DNA from: Leadbetterella sp964563435
Lineage (GTDB): Bacteria > Bacteroidota > Bacteroidia > Cytophagales > Spirosomataceae
DNA: 64,000 bases
Assembly (NCBI GenBank): GCA_964563435.1
Contig: CAZLXI010000016.1
Location: 30,045-94,044 of the forward strand
Direction: 5' to 3'
The notes below the pieces were generated by a model, which saw only the letters and a list, made by a program, of their open reading frames with translations, had not been told where the DNA came from and made no database searches. Positions within the stretch are counted from its first letter, which is position 1; each line of letters starts with the position of its first letter. Both the position numbers and the translations under genes were made by a program. This document shows positions 1 to 9,242 of the stretch, in pieces.

Positions 1-75
1 CGGGCAAACCATGAGACTGCCGGAGGGGTAAACGTAGGGAGAGTTGCATTTGGGGCACGGAGGGAATTCGGACAT
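1..75 (-). CDS. yjdM: YjdM/PhnA-like zinc-ribbon protein (5' part only)
   Basis: Reading the minus strand from an ATG at 75-73 gives 25 codons that run off the window edge. The peptide starts MSEFPPCPKCNSPYVY and ends MVCP, matching the N-terminal zinc ribbon (CPxC ... CPxC) of the YjdM/PhnA family. These are small proteins historically called alkylphosphonate utilization proteins, but their function is not well established. The first Cys pair and the first Cys of the second pair are visible. A TAAATTTG element lies 20 nt upstream on the same strand. The family assignment rests on only 25 residues but the motif is distinctive. The gene is transcribed away from the rhamnose module, so no functional link is implied. 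Confidence 0.8.
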   Translation of the reverse strand, partial: MSEFPPCPKCNSPYVYPSGSLMVCP

Positions 76-95
76 GATTTTCGTTTATTTTCGGG

Positions 96-103
96 CAAAT
101 TTA
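96..103 (-). promoter_or_regulatory. Possible -7 box (TAAATTTG) for the yjdM-like gene
   Basis: On the minus strand 103-96 reads TAAATTTG, matching the Bacteroidota -7 consensus TAnnTTTG, 20 nt before the ATG. No TTTG or TTG lies 19 nt upstream, so only half of the promoter is recognisable. Confidence 0.3.
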
Positions 104-279
104 CGAAATTATATCCGGGAAGCCCACCGGAATCTGTCCAAACAGTGGTATCTTTAAAGGCTAAGGGTAGATGAGTCTCCGGGGAGTAAGATCCGGAATT
201 CATTACTTTGTGTTTTTTAGGAAAGGGCGGCTTCTCCCTGAGCGTTGGTAGTAGTCCGCCATGTTTTTGAGCAGTTACT

Positions 280-1311
280 ATGTCCGGTTTCCTTGAACAA
301 TTTGAAATTGATGAACTGTCGGCTACGCCCAAATACCGTCAGCTGATGGATGCCGTTATCCAGTCAGTGAAGGCAGGCCGGCTGCTGCAGGGAGATCTGA
401 TGCCCTCCATTAACGAGCTGAGCTTCCACACCGATATTTCGCGGATAACTGTGGAGAAAAGCTATAAAGAGCTTCGGAAAATGGGCGTGTTGGAGGCCTA
501 CCAGGGGAAAGGATACTTTGTAAGGTCGGTACATATTCAGCAGGATTATCGTATATTCCTGATGTTCAATAAGCTGAGTGCCCACAAGAAAATAATTTAC
601 GATGCCTTTACCGGGGCGCTGGGGGATAAGGCCTCGGTTGATTTCTACATTTACAATAATGATGCCCGGATGTTTTGCCGCATCCTGGAAAGCAAGGGAG
701 ATGACAGCTACACCCACTATGTTATCATTCCCCATTTCATTGACGGGGAAAAGGCAGCCATTCATGCCATCGAAAAAATTCCGCGTTCAAAGCTGATTCT
801 TCTGGATAAAATTCTTCCCGAGATTACAGGCAGTTATGCGGCAGTTTATGAAAACTTTGCCCGTGATATTTATCAGGCCCTTTTTCAGGTGCTCGAGGCC
901 CTTCAGAAATTCAGCGTGCTTAAGCTTGTATTTCCGGAAAACAGTTATTATCCCACAGAAATTATTGACGGCTTCGTGTCGTTCTGTGAGAGTTTTGTGT
1001 TTGAACATAAGGTAGTACCGGATATCAAAAAAGAAAAAGTGAACCCCGGGGATGTATTCATTAACCTTATGGAAGACGATCTGTTTGAGTTGCTTGAAAG
1101 GGCAGAGTCCAAAGAGTTGCGTGTAGGCTATGATATAGGCATCATTTCCTATAACGAAACCAAAGCCAAAAAATACATTATGAACGGGCTGACCACGGTT
1201 TCCACCGACTTTGCCTCGATGGGAAAAACAGCAGCGGAACTGGTGCTGAACAATTCGCGGAGACAGATTGAAAACCCTTTCCGGATCATCCTTCGGGAGT
1301 CACTAAAATAA
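280..1311 (+). CDS. GntR-family transcriptional regulator with sugar-binding domain (likely rhamnose regulator)
   Basis: A 343-residue protein. Residues about 15-85 form a GntR winged helix-turn-helix (YRQLMDAVIQSV ... MPSINELS ... ITVEKSYKELRKMGVL ... GKGYFV). Residues about 90-335 resemble a LacI/periplasmic-binding-type effector domain ending in TVSTDFASMGKTAAELVL, a segment typical of LacI-type sensors. This GntR plus sugar-sensor architecture is common in Bacteroidota for monosaccharide control. It is the first gene of a same-strand run leading into GH78 rhamnosidase and rhamnose catabolism, so regulation of that module by L-rhamnose is inferred, not shown. The LysR gene starts 5 nt after its stop. 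Start chosen at 280; there is no clear Shine-Dalgarno sequence, as expected for the phylum. Confidence 0.8.
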   Translation: MSGFLEQFEIDELSATPKYRQLMDAVIQSVKAGRLLQGDLMPSINELSFHTDISRITVEKSYKELRKMGVLEAYQGKGYFVRSVHIQQDYRIFLMFNKLSAHKKIIYDAFTGALGDKASVDFYIYNNDARMFCRILESKGDDSYTHYVIIPHFIDGEKAAIHAIEKIPRSKLILLDKILPEITGSYAAVYENFARDIYQALFQVLEALQKFSVLKLVFPENSYYPTEIIDGFVSFCESFVFEHKVVPDIKKEKVNPGDVFINLMEDDLFELLERAESKELRVGYDIGIISYNETKAKKYIMNGLTTVSTDFASMGKTAAELVLNNSRRQIENPFRIILRESLK

Positions 1312-1316
1312 AGCAT

Positions 1317-2174
1317 ATGGAACTAAGACAGCTCGAATACTTTATTGCAGTAGCGGAGGAGTTAAGCTTCGCAAGGGCCGCCGGGAGACTGAACATTTCG
1401 CAGCCGGCGGTTTCACGGCAGGTAGCCTTACTGGAACGGGAGCTGAATACATTGTTTTTTGATGTAACACAGAAAAAAAAGCATAAACAGGTAGTGCTTA
1501 CAGAGGCAGGGAGTTATTTTTATAAGGAAGCCCTGAAGCTTATACGCCAGAGGCAGGACATGGCGGAAGGGCTGGAAAGATTGCGTTCGCGGCGCCAAAC
1601 GGTGCAGGTGGGCTATTGTATCGGAATGCCCAAAGAAGGGTTGGTAACCACACTCGGCTTTCTTCAGAGGGAGCTTCCCGAAACCGAAATAAAGCTGTTG
1701 GCTTTTTCGTCGGCATACGACCAGGAAGAAGCCCTGAGAAAACATCAGATTCTTTTTGGATCGGGCTTGGATACGGGAAATCCTCCTTCCGGACTGGAGG
1801 CACTGCCTTTGCTTCAGGGACATGTCCAGGTATGTGTTTCGGCGCGAAATCCCTTAGCGAAGAAAGAAACCTTAAATTTTCATGAACTGAAAAATGAAAA
1901 ATGGGCACTCCTTGCGCCGGACCGTTTTTTTTACCGGGACAACGGACTTCCTCCTGACTACGGACGGATCGCCGCGCTCGCAGAATTCGACCTCGGAACC
2001 GGTGCAGTACCTTCGTTTTACTGTTTTTCGGGTCCGTCTGTGCGTCAGATTGATCTGACCCTGGAAGGGAAGTGTATACCGTGCCGCCAGACACTGCTCT
2101 TTAAGAAGAACAGTAATTCCTCCCTGATAAGAAAAGTGAAGAACGCCAACCCCGCAGATCACCTCCTTAAATAA
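1317..2174 (+). CDS. LysR-family transcriptional regulator
   Basis: A 285-residue protein with a textbook LysR helix-turn-helix at residues 1-65 (MELRQLEYFIAVAEELSFARAA, then ISQPAVSRQVALLERELN). The effector domain (about 90-285) is recognisable up to residue 210. After that it departs from the usual pattern: the glycine-rich GxGI/LP stretch of the second lobe is not evident. The protein is slightly shorter than the usual 290-300 residues, so a divergent or slightly deleted C-terminal lobe is possible. It sits 5 nt after the GntR gene and 7 nt before the rhamnosidase gene, so co-transcription is likely. Ligand unknown; a role in sugar or hydroxy-acid control is only contextual. Confidence 0.8.
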   Translation: MELRQLEYFIAVAEELSFARAAGRLNISQPAVSRQVALLERELNTLFFDVTQKKKHKQVVLTEAGSYFYKEALKLIRQRQDMAEGLERLRSRRQTVQVGYCIGMPKEGLVTTLGFLQRELPETEIKLLAFSSAYDQEEALRKHQILFGSGLDTGNPPSGLEALPLLQGHVQVCVSARNPLAKKETLNFHELKNEKWALLAPDRFFYRDNGLPPDYGRIAALAEFDLGTGAVPSFYCFSGPSVRQIDLTLEGKCIPCRQTLLFKKNSNSSLIRKVKNANPADHLLK

Positions 2175-2181
2175 CATATCT

Positions 2182-4557
2182 ATGAAAACCAGCCTGATCC
2201 TTGTTCTGATTGTACTGACAGGTCTTCTGACGCGTCTGCACGCACAAAAAACAGCCCCGGAAATTGTTGAAAAACCGTGGACGGCCCATTGGATTACCAC
2301 CCCCGATCATGCACCGACCGCGTACGGTGTTTATCTTTTCCGCAAAACGCTGGACTTGTCCGTTGTGCCCGACAGCTATATCGTACATGTTTCGGCCGAT
2401 AATCGATACCAGCTCTTTGTTAACGGGAAAATGGTTTCTTCCGGCCCGGCAAGAGGAGATCTCAATCACTGGAATTTTGAAACGGCAGACCTGAAGCCGT
2501 ATCTTGTGAAAGGCAGGAACAGCATTGCCGCCCGGGTATGGAATGAGGCCGAATGGCGGCCGGAAGTACAGATTTCAGCCATGACGGGTTTTATTCTTCA
2601 GGGAAATACACCGGCGGAGAATGCACTGAACACCGACGCCTCCTGGAAATCCGTCAGGGACGACAGTTATGCTCCCCTGAAGCTCAATGTGCCGTTTTAT
2701 TATGTTTCAGGACCGGGAGAGATCCGGAACTTCGCGGTGCATCCTCAGGGTTGGACAGAGGCGGGATATGACGATACCGGGTGGTCGGGCGCCCGGCCAC
2801 TTTTCCGTGGCTTACCCAAAGATGTACTCGGCCCCTACGGTACCACCAATGTATGGATGCTCCGGCCGTCGGGTATCCCTCAGATGGAGCTGAAAGCGGA
2901 AAGGATTCCCCGGCTGGCCGAGGCCGGGCTCCCCCTGCCGCCAACTTTCCCGAAGGAAAAACAGGACATTCTGATTCCGGCGCACACTTCCGTGAGTCTC
3001 CTGCTGGATCAGACCTATCTGACCAACGCATACCCGGTACTGGAATTCGGCAGGGGGAAAAATGCGCGGATAGCCATTGGCTATGCCGAGGCCCTGTACA
3101 GCGACGGATACAAAAAGGGAAACCGGAATGAGACCCGGGGCAAGCGGTTTATCGGCCGCACCGACAGCCTGATCTCCGCCGGTACCGGCCACCAGGTATT
3201 CTCTCCCCTCAGCTACCGGACCTACCGCTATCTTCAGCTCAGGGTTACCACGGCAGAGGAACCGCTCGTTCTGAAGGATATTTACAGCATATTTACCGGT
3301 TACCCTTTCCGGCTGACGGCCGGTTTCCGGTCAGGGGATGCCGGTCTGAATACCATCCTGGATATAGGCTGGCGTACCGCCCGGCTATGTGCCATGGAAA
3401 CCTACATGGACTGCCCCTACTACGAGCAACTCCAGTACATTGGGGACGCACGTATACAGGCCCTGGTCTCACTCTACAACAGCGGGGATGACCGTCTGGT
3501 GAAAAATGCCCTTGACTATATGGATTACTCAAGGCAGCCTGAGGGGATAACCCTTAGCCGGCACCCTTCGTATACACCCCAGTATATACCTACTTTCTCC
3601 CTCTGGTACATCGGCATGCTACACGATTATCTGCGGTACGGATCCGACATCGGCTTTGTGAAAAACAAACTTGAAGGGGTGCACCAGATTCTGGGTTATT
3701 TCGAAAGATACCAGGTGGCTGACGGCTCGCTCCGGAAGGTCCCCCAGTGGCGTTTCACGGATTGGGTGAACGATAAAGACTGGAATTCGGGAGAAGGGCC
3801 GATGGGGAAAGACGGCTCCTCCGCCATGCTGGATCTGCAGCTGCTGTGGGCTTACCAGACGGCTATCCGGCTCGAAGCAGACCTGGGGGTACGGGTGCAC
3901 ACCGTACGGTACGAAGAGCATATCCGCAAGCTGAAAGCGTCGGTGCTCAGGAAATACTGGGATCCGCAAAAACGGATGTTTGCAGACAGAGAAGAAAAGG
4001 ACCTCTTCTCGCAACATACCAATGCGCTCGCATTACTGACCGGAGTAGCTGAAGGGGAAAAAATCCCGGCACTGGTGGATCATCTGCTGAATAACACACA
4101 ACTTTCGCAGGCGTCGATTTATTTCAAGTATTATCTGCACCAGGCACTGATCGTTTCAGGGCAGGGCAATGCCTATGTCGGAATGCTGGAAAAGTGGCGG
4201 GAGAACATCGCTTTGGGACTCACCACTTGGGCAGAAATGTCGGATATAGACGGCTCGCGTTCGGATTGTCATGCCTGGGGATCCAGCCCGAACATTGAGT
4301 TTTACCGCACGCTGCTGGGCATTGACAGCGATGCCCCCGGTTTCTCCAAAGTGAAGATAACCCCGCACCTGGGCGACCTGAAAAGCGCTGCCGGGCATAT
4401 TCCCCACCCCAAAGGCACCGTGGCGGTATCCTATAAACAGGAAAATGACCGGTGGGAAGTGGAAATCGATCTTCCGGAAGGCGTGACCGGAAACCTGATA
4501 TGGAAAGGCACGACCAAGCCCCTCCGATCCGGGAAAAACCGGTTCACCTTGAATTAA
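2182..4557 (+). CDS. GH78 alpha-L-rhamnosidase, secreted
   Basis: A 791-residue protein with a signal peptide (residues 1-22, cleavage near LHAQ). It would release terminal alpha-L-rhamnose in the periplasm or at the surface. N-terminal beta-sandwich domains (about 30-370) precede the (alpha/alpha)6 barrel (about 385-690) and a C-terminal beta domain. The GH78 acidic residues are present: D410 in MDCPYYE, E415, D422 in YIGDAR, and E685 in TTWAEMSD, matching the general acid and general base positions of characterised members. A related family, GH106, lacks this arrangement. It starts 7 nt after the LysR gene and precedes rhaT. Linkage and aglycone specificity cannot be read from the sequence. 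Confidence 0.9.
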   Translation: MKTSLILVLIVLTGLLTRLHAQKTAPEIVEKPWTAHWITTPDHAPTAYGVYLFRKTLDLSVVPDSYIVHVSADNRYQLFVNGKMVSSGPARGDLNHWNFETADLKPYLVKGRNSIAARVWNEAEWRPEVQISAMTGFILQGNTPAENALNTDASWKSVRDDSYAPLKLNVPFYYVSGPGEIRNFAVHPQGWTEAGYDDTGWSGARPLFRGLPKDVLGPYGTTNVWMLRPSGIPQMELKAERIPRLAEAGLPLPPTFPKEKQDILIPAHTSVSLLLDQTYLTNAYPVLEFGRGKNARIAIGYAEALYSDGYKKGNRNETRGKRFIGRTDSLISAGTGHQVFSPLSYRTYRYLQLRVTTAEEPLVLKDIYSIFTGYPFRLTAGFRSGDAGLNTILDIGWRTARLCAMETYMDCPYYEQLQYIGDARIQALVSLYNSGDDRLVKNALDYMDYSRQPEGITLSRHPSYTPQYIPTFSLWYIGMLHDYLRYGSDIGFVKNKLEGVHQILGYFERYQVADGSLRKVPQWRFTDWVNDKDWNSGEGPMGKDGSSAMLDLQLLWAYQTAIRLEADLGVRVHTVRYEEHIRKLKASVLRKYWDPQKRMFADREEKDLFSQHTNALALLTGVAEGEKIPALVDHLLNNTQLSQASIYFKYYLHQALIVSGQGNAYVGMLEKWRENIALGLTTWAEMSDIDGSRSDCHAWGSSPNIEFYRTLLGIDSDAPGFSKVKITPHLGDLKSAAGHIPHPKGTVAVSYKQENDRWEVEIDLPEGVTGNLIWKGTTKPLRSGKNRFTLN

Positions 4558-4613
4558 ATTTATAATAATAACATATAGTTATTGATTTAATAACCAAATT
4601 GTATCAAAAATAC

Positions 4614-4647
4614 GCTTAACCACTAGTAGTGTATAGGACGGTTAAGC
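4614..4647. promoter_or_regulatory. Candidate operator: 8-bp inverted repeat upstream of rhaT
   Basis: GCTTAACC (4614-4621) and GGTTAAGC (4640-4647) form a perfect inverted repeat with an 18-nt spacer, 43 nt before the rhaT start. The 133-bp gap between the rhamnosidase and rhaT also holds a small AT palindrome (ATAAC-ATATA-GTTAT near 4568-4582). This is the only roomy gap before the catabolic genes, so a binding site for the GntR or LysR regulator is plausible. No second copy was seen in the window. Confidence 0.4.
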
Positions 4648-4690
4648 TGGCCGGACTGTCGAATTTTGTCGGACACTTTTCAACCTTATT

Positions 4691-5743
4691 ATGCAAACCC
4701 TACTCGGAATTATCTTTCATACCATCGGCGGTATCTCGTCGGGGAGTTTTTACATGCCTTTCAAAAAAGTGAAGGGCTGGGCCTGGGAAAGCTACTGGAT
4801 CATGGGCGGTCTTTTTTCCTGGCTGATCGTACCACCGCTGGCCGCCTGGCTTACCGTACCTGATTTTGGGGAAATTATTCGTAACGCTGACTTCGGCGTA
4901 AAATCATTGATCTATACTTTAGGGGTGCTTTGGGGCATTGGCGGGCTGACCTATGGCTTGGGGGTAAGATACCTGGGGATGTCGCTGGGCAACTCGGTGA
5001 TCCTGGGCGTGAGCTCGGCGCTGGGTTCGCTGGGGCCGGCCATTTATTATAACTTTAAGCCCGTAGAAGGGAGGCATTCCATTACCGATATGCTGCAAAA
5101 CCCCGGCGGGCAGGTGGTGCTGCTGGGGATCCTGGTATGTCTTATCGGGATCTACGTTTCGGGCAGTGCCGGCATGAGGAAAGAAAACGAGCTTCCGGCC
5201 GAGACCAAACAGAGCGTTACGTCGGAATTTAATTTTGTAAAGGGCATCATCATTGCGGTGATCTCCGGCCTGCTCAGCGCCTTCTTCAATTTCGGGATCG
5301 AAGCCGGAAAGCCTATGGCCGACGTGGCGGTACAGCACGGGCACAATCCCCTGTTCCAGAATAACGTGACCTACGTGGTGCTGCTTTGGGGCGGTCTGAC
5401 CACCAACCTGCTCTGGTGCATATACCTGAACTTTAAAAACAGGAGCTACGGCGACTATACCAATACAAAAACCCCGATCTTCCGGAACATCCTGTTTGCC
5501 GGGATCGCCGGAACCATGTGGTATACCCAGTTCTTTTTCTACGGGATGGGCGAGAGCAAGCTGGGGAACGGCGCCAGTTCCTGGATCCTGCACATGGCCA
5601 CCATCATCCTCACCGCCAACTTCTGGGGGCTGTACCTCAAAGAATGGAGTGCCGTAAGCCGGAAAACGTTCCGTACCTTTTTGTGGGGAATCGGGCTGAT
5701 CCTGGCGTCTATTTTCCTGGTGGGGATCGGTAATTCGATATAA
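4691..5743 (+). CDS. rhaT: L-rhamnose-proton symporter RhaT
   Basis: A 350-residue polytopic inner-membrane protein with about ten hydrophobic segments (first: residues 4-22; last: 325-348). The N-terminus (GIIFHTIGGISSGSFYMPFKKV followed by WESYWI) and the glycine-rich second and third helices match the RhaT family of the drug/metabolite transporter superfamily. It imports L-rhamnose with a proton. Length is close to the E. coli protein (344). It begins 133 nt after the GH78 gene and is followed 27 nt later by the aldolase/dehydrogenase gene, so it probably heads the rhaT-EW-I-kinase operon. A candidate operator lies upstream at 4614-4647. Confidence 0.93.
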   Translation: MQTLLGIIFHTIGGISSGSFYMPFKKVKGWAWESYWIMGGLFSWLIVPPLAAWLTVPDFGEIIRNADFGVKSLIYTLGVLWGIGGLTYGLGVRYLGMSLGNSVILGVSSALGSLGPAIYYNFKPVEGRHSITDMLQNPGGQVVLLGILVCLIGIYVSGSAGMRKENELPAETKQSVTSEFNFVKGIIIAVISGLLSAFFNFGIEAGKPMADVAVQHGHNPLFQNNVTYVVLLWGGLTTNLLWCIYLNFKNRSYGDYTNTKTPIFRNILFAGIAGTMWYTQFFFYGMGESKLGNGASSWILHMATIILTANFWGLYLKEWSAVSRKTFRTFLWGIGLILASIFLVGIGNSI

Positions 5744-5770
5744 ATAATCATTAAAAGCAACAATATAAAA

Positions 5771-7867
5771 ATGGAATTTAAACACGTGAGCTACCTTTGG
5801 GATGATGCCAAAGCGGCACAGATCACCAACGAAGTAGACCTGTTCATTTACCGCTCCAACCTGCTCGGGGCAGATCTGCGGCTGACCAACTACGGGGGGG
5901 GCAATACCTCGGTGAAAATAAAAGACAACGATCCGCTGACGGGCGAAGAAACGGACGTGATGTGGATCAAGGGCTCTGGCGGCGACATCGGAACGTTGAC
6001 CCGCTCCGGCTGTGCGGCACTCTATCTTGACCGCCTCCGGGCCCTGAAAAACGTATACCGGGGCATCGAATTTGAAGATGAAATGGTGGCCCTGTTCAAC
6101 CATTGCATCTTTGACCTGGCTTCCAAAGCGCCTTCTATCGATACCCCGCTTCACGGCTTTCTGCCGTATAAGCACATTGATCACCTGCATCCGGATGCGG
6201 CCATCGCCATTGCCGCCGCCAAAGACGGCAAAGCCATCACCCGCGAACTTTTCAGCGGTGAAATAGGCTGGGTAGGCTGGAAAAGACCGGGCTTCGATCT
6301 GGGCCTGGAACTGAAAGCCTGCGTGGATGAAGCGGCCGCCGAAGGCCGGGAGCTGAAGGGGATCATGCTGGGGTCTCACGGATTGTTTACCTGGGGAAAT
6401 ACCTCGTACGAAAGTTATGTGAACACCCTGGAGGTCATAGAGAAATGTGCGGAATATATTGAAAGCAAGACGGGCAATGTTTTTGGCGGTGCCCGGAGCG
6501 GGTCGCTCCCGGAAGCCGAAAGAAAAGCGCAGGCAGCGGCGATAGCCCCCGTACTAAGGGGTTTCTGCTCATCGGAAAGGTCCATGATCGGCCACTTTAC
6601 CGATGATGAGCGCGTATTGCAATTCATCAACTCCCATGACCTGGCCCGGCTGGCACTCATGGGAACCTCCTGTCCCGACCACTTCCTGCGCACCAAGATC
6701 ACGCCTTTGGTACTCGACCTGGCGCCCAATGAAGACCTTGCCGACGCAAAAGCGAAGCTGGCCCCCGCCTTTGAGGCGTACCGGCAGATGTACACCGAAT
6801 ATTACGAGTCGTGCCGGCATGCCGATTCACCGGCCATGCGGGATCCGAACCCGGTGGTGATCCTGTACCCGGGTGTAGGGATGTTTACCTTTGCCAAAGA
6901 CAAGACCACGGCCCGCCTGGCATCGGAATACTACGTAAACGCCATTAACGTGATGCGGGGGTCGGAAGCCATCTCCGAATATACCGCCTTACCACGCCAG
7001 GAGGCGTTCAATATAGAATACTGGTTACTGGAGGAGGCGAAGCTGCAGCGTATGCCCAAACCCAGGGCCCTGGCCGGCAGAGTAGCCCTGGTGACGGGTT
7101 CCGGCGGTGGGATCGGCAAGGCCATTGCGCGGAAATTTGCGCAGGAAGGCGCCTGTGTGATCCTGAGCGATATTGACGGGGCCCGCCTGGAAGGAGCTAG
7201 GGAAGAATTCGTCAAAGCCTTTGGAAAAGATGCAGTGGCGGCTACGCTGCTGAATGTAACAGATACTGCCGGTGCGGAGGCTGCTTTTGTAAATGCGTCG
7301 CTCGCTTTCGGAGGGGTAGACATCGTTGTGAATAATGCAGGCATCAGTATTTCCAGGTCTATCGAGGAACATACCCTGGAAGAGTGGGACCGGCTGTACG
7401 ACATCCTGGTAAAAGGCCAGTTTATCGTCTCCAAAGCGGGCATTGCAGTGATGAAAAAGCAGGACATCGGCGGCGATATCCTGAACATTGTTTCGAAAAA
7501 CGCGGTGGTGGCCGGGCCGAATAATCCGGGCTACGGTTCGGCGAAGGCAGCGCAGGCCCACTTATCGCGCCTGATGGCCGCCGAGCTCGGCAGTGCAAAG
7601 ATCCGGGTAAACACCGTGAACCCGGATGCCGTCATCGCCGACTCCAACATCTGGGCCGGCGGCTGGGCCGAAGGCCGGGCCAAAGCTTATGGAATTACTG
7701 TAGAGGAGCTACCCGCCTATTACGCCAAACGCACCCTGCTCAACGAAGTTATCCTGCCAGAGGATATTGCCAACGCCTGCTTCGTTTTCGTCAGCGGGCT
7801 GCTGAACAAAAGTACCGGAAACGCCATTAATGTGGACGGGGGTGTGGCGATGGCATTTTATAGATGA
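5771..7867 (+). CDS. rhaEW: Bifunctional L-rhamnulose-1-phosphate aldolase / L-lactaldehyde dehydrogenase
   Basis: A 698-residue fusion. The N-terminal half (about 20-400) is a class II aldolase: GGGNTSVK near residue 42, IDTPLHGFLPYKHIDHLHPDA near 123-143 with metal-ligand histidines, and GSHGLFTWG near 201. The C-terminal part (about 435-698) is a short-chain dehydrogenase with TGxGGGIG for NAD near 441-450, NNAG near 523, and the YxxxK pair at Y588/K592. RhaE cleaves rhamnulose-1-phosphate to DHAP and L-lactaldehyde; RhaW oxidises the aldehyde to L-lactate. The fusion is known in Bacteroidota and other phyla. It follows rhaT by 27 nt. The L-lactate product feeds the dehydrogenase encoded at 10662. 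Confidence 0.92.
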   Translation: MEFKHVSYLWDDAKAAQITNEVDLFIYRSNLLGADLRLTNYGGGNTSVKIKDNDPLTGEETDVMWIKGSGGDIGTLTRSGCAALYLDRLRALKNVYRGIEFEDEMVALFNHCIFDLASKAPSIDTPLHGFLPYKHIDHLHPDAAIAIAAAKDGKAITRELFSGEIGWVGWKRPGFDLGLELKACVDEAAAEGRELKGIMLGSHGLFTWGNTSYESYVNTLEVIEKCAEYIESKTGNVFGGARSGSLPEAERKAQAAAIAPVLRGFCSSERSMIGHFTDDERVLQFINSHDLARLALMGTSCPDHFLRTKITPLVLDLAPNEDLADAKAKLAPAFEAYRQMYTEYYESCRHADSPAMRDPNPVVILYPGVGMFTFAKDKTTARLASEYYVNAINVMRGSEAISEYTALPRQEAFNIEYWLLEEAKLQRMPKPRALAGRVALVTGSGGGIGKAIARKFAQEGACVILSDIDGARLEGAREEFVKAFGKDAVAATLLNVTDTAGAEAAFVNASLAFGGVDIVVNNAGISISRSIEEHTLEEWDRLYDILVKGQFIVSKAGIAVMKKQDIGGDILNIVSKNAVVAGPNNPGYGSAKAAQAHLSRLMAAELGSAKIRVNTVNPDAVIADSNIWAGGWAEGRAKAYGITVEELPAYYAKRTLLNEVILPEDIANACFVFVSGLLNKSTGNAINVDGGVAMAFYR

Positions 7868-7871
7868 TTCT

Positions 7872-7935
7872 CTCACGGATAATTCGCTCACAGATAACAC
7901 AGATCCTCACAGATAATATCTGTGCTATCTGTGAG
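7872..7935. repeat. Short direct/inverted repeat cluster between rhaEW and rhaI
   Basis: Three copies of CTCACRGATA (7872-7881, 7887-7896, 7906-7915) are followed by the inverted copy TATCTGTGAG (7926-7935). The last two form a perfect 10-bp stem with a 10-nt loop. This fills most of the 103-bp gap inside the operon. There is no U-tract, so it looks more like a REP-type processing or stabilising hairpin than a terminator. Confidence 0.6.
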
Positions 7936-7970
7936 AAATAAAACAACACAAACTGCAAATATCAACCATC

Positions 7971-9242
7971 ATGATCTTAGATAAAAAGCACATTGAAAAT
8001 CACAATTCCGACGAGCTGGCCGCCCACACCCAGAGGCTGGCCCATGCGCGCTCGGAAATCGCTGACACCGAAGCCATTATCGAAAAGCTGAAAGCCTTTC
8101 AGGTGGCCATCCCTTCATGGGCCTTAGGCACCGGCGGTACCCGCTTCGGGCGATTTCCGGGCGGCGGCGAGCCGGGAAATATCGAACAGAAGCTCGAAGA
8201 CATCGGCCTCCTGCACGCGCTGAACCGCTCATCAGGAGCCGTATCGCTGCACATCCCCTGGGATATTCCCTCGGATTACGATGCCCTGAAAAAGCTGGCT
8301 GGGGAGCTGGGCCTGGCGTTTGATGCCATGAACTCCAACACCTTCCAGGACCAGAAAGGGCAGGCCTACAGTTACAAGTTCGGTTCGTTGCAGAATGTGG
8401 ACAAAAACGTGCGGAAGCAGGCCATTGAGCACAATATCGAGGTGATCCGCCACGGGGAGGCTTTGGGGTCCCGATCGCTGACGGTATGGTTGTCGGACGG
8501 CTCATGCTTTCCCGGCCAGCTGAACTTCCGGAAGGCTTATGAAAATACGCTGGAAAGCCTGAAAGAGATCTACGCGGCTCTGCCGGCTGACTGGAAGCTG
8601 TTCCTGGAATACAAGGCCTTTGAGCCGAACTTCTACAGCACCACGGTGGGCGACTGGGGGCAGTCATACTCCTATGTAAACAAACTGGGCGAAAAGGCCT
8701 ACACCCTGGTGGATCTGGGCCACCATCTGCCCAATGCCAACATTGAGCAGATCGTATCGGTTTTACTGATGGAAGGTAAGCTCGGCGGCTTCCATTTTAA
8801 TGACTCAAAATACGGTGATGATGACCTTACCACAGGTTCGGTGAAGCCCTACCAGCTGTTCCTGATCTTCAATGAGCTGGTCGAAGGGATGGACGCCCGT
8901 GGAATGGACCATGCCCGCGACCTGGGTTGGATGATCGATGCGTCTCACAATGTGAAAGATCCGCTGGAAGACCTGCTGCAGTCGGTAGAGGCGCTGATGA
9001 TCGCCTATGCCCAGGCGCTGTCGGTCGATACCCAGGCGCTGAAAGCCGCACAGGCCGAAAGCGACGTGGTGCTGGCGCAGGAGATCCTTCAGCATGCCTT
9101 CCGGACGGATGTTCGTGCTTTGGTAGCTGAGGCCCGCTTACAATTATCAGGGGCTCTGAACCCGGTGAAGCTGTTCAGAGGTCTGGAAGTAAGAAAAAAA
9201 CTGATCGATGAAAGAGGATACCAGCAGGCTTCGGGATTATGA
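7971..9242 (+). CDS. rhaI: L-rhamnose isomerase, RhaI type
   Basis: A 423-residue cytosolic TIM-barrel isomerase converting L-rhamnose to L-rhamnulose. Family signatures include GTGGTRFGRFPG (about 49-60), LFLEYKAFEPNFYSTTVGDWG (about 208-228), VDLGHHLPNANIEQI (about 244-258) and GGFHFNDSKYGDDDLTTGS (about 269-287). These resemble the Pseudomonas stutzeri-type RhaI rather than E. coli RhaA. The His/Asp/Glu metal ligands of the barrel sit in those motifs. It lies within the rha operon, 103 nt after rhaEW, with its stop overlapping the kinase start (ATGA). Substrate promiscuity towards other aldoses is known in the family. Confidence 0.92.
   Translation: MILDKKHIENHNSDELAAHTQRLAHARSEIADTEAIIEKLKAFQVAIPSWALGTGGTRFGRFPGGGEPGNIEQKLEDIGLLHALNRSSGAVSLHIPWDIPSDYDALKKLAGELGLAFDAMNSNTFQDQKGQAYSYKFGSLQNVDKNVRKQAIEHNIEVIRHGEALGSRSLTVWLSDGSCFPGQLNFRKAYENTLESLKEIYAALPADWKLFLEYKAFEPNFYSTTVGDWGQSYSYVNKLGEKAYTLVDLGHHLPNANIEQIVSVLLMEGKLGGFHFNDSKYGDDDLTTGSVKPYQLFLIFNELVEGMDARGMDHARDLGWMIDASHNVKDPLEDLLQSVEALMIAYAQALSVDTQALKAAQAESDVVLAQEILQHAFRTDVRALVAEARLQLSGALNPVKLFRGLEVRKKLIDERGYQQASGL

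Noticed and set aside
4919..6379. A 486-codon open frame on the minus strand
   Set aside because: It lies opposite rhaT and the rhaEW gene, has a His/Gly/Gln-rich composition with no recognisable motif, and is explained by the codon bias of the genuine plus-strand genes.
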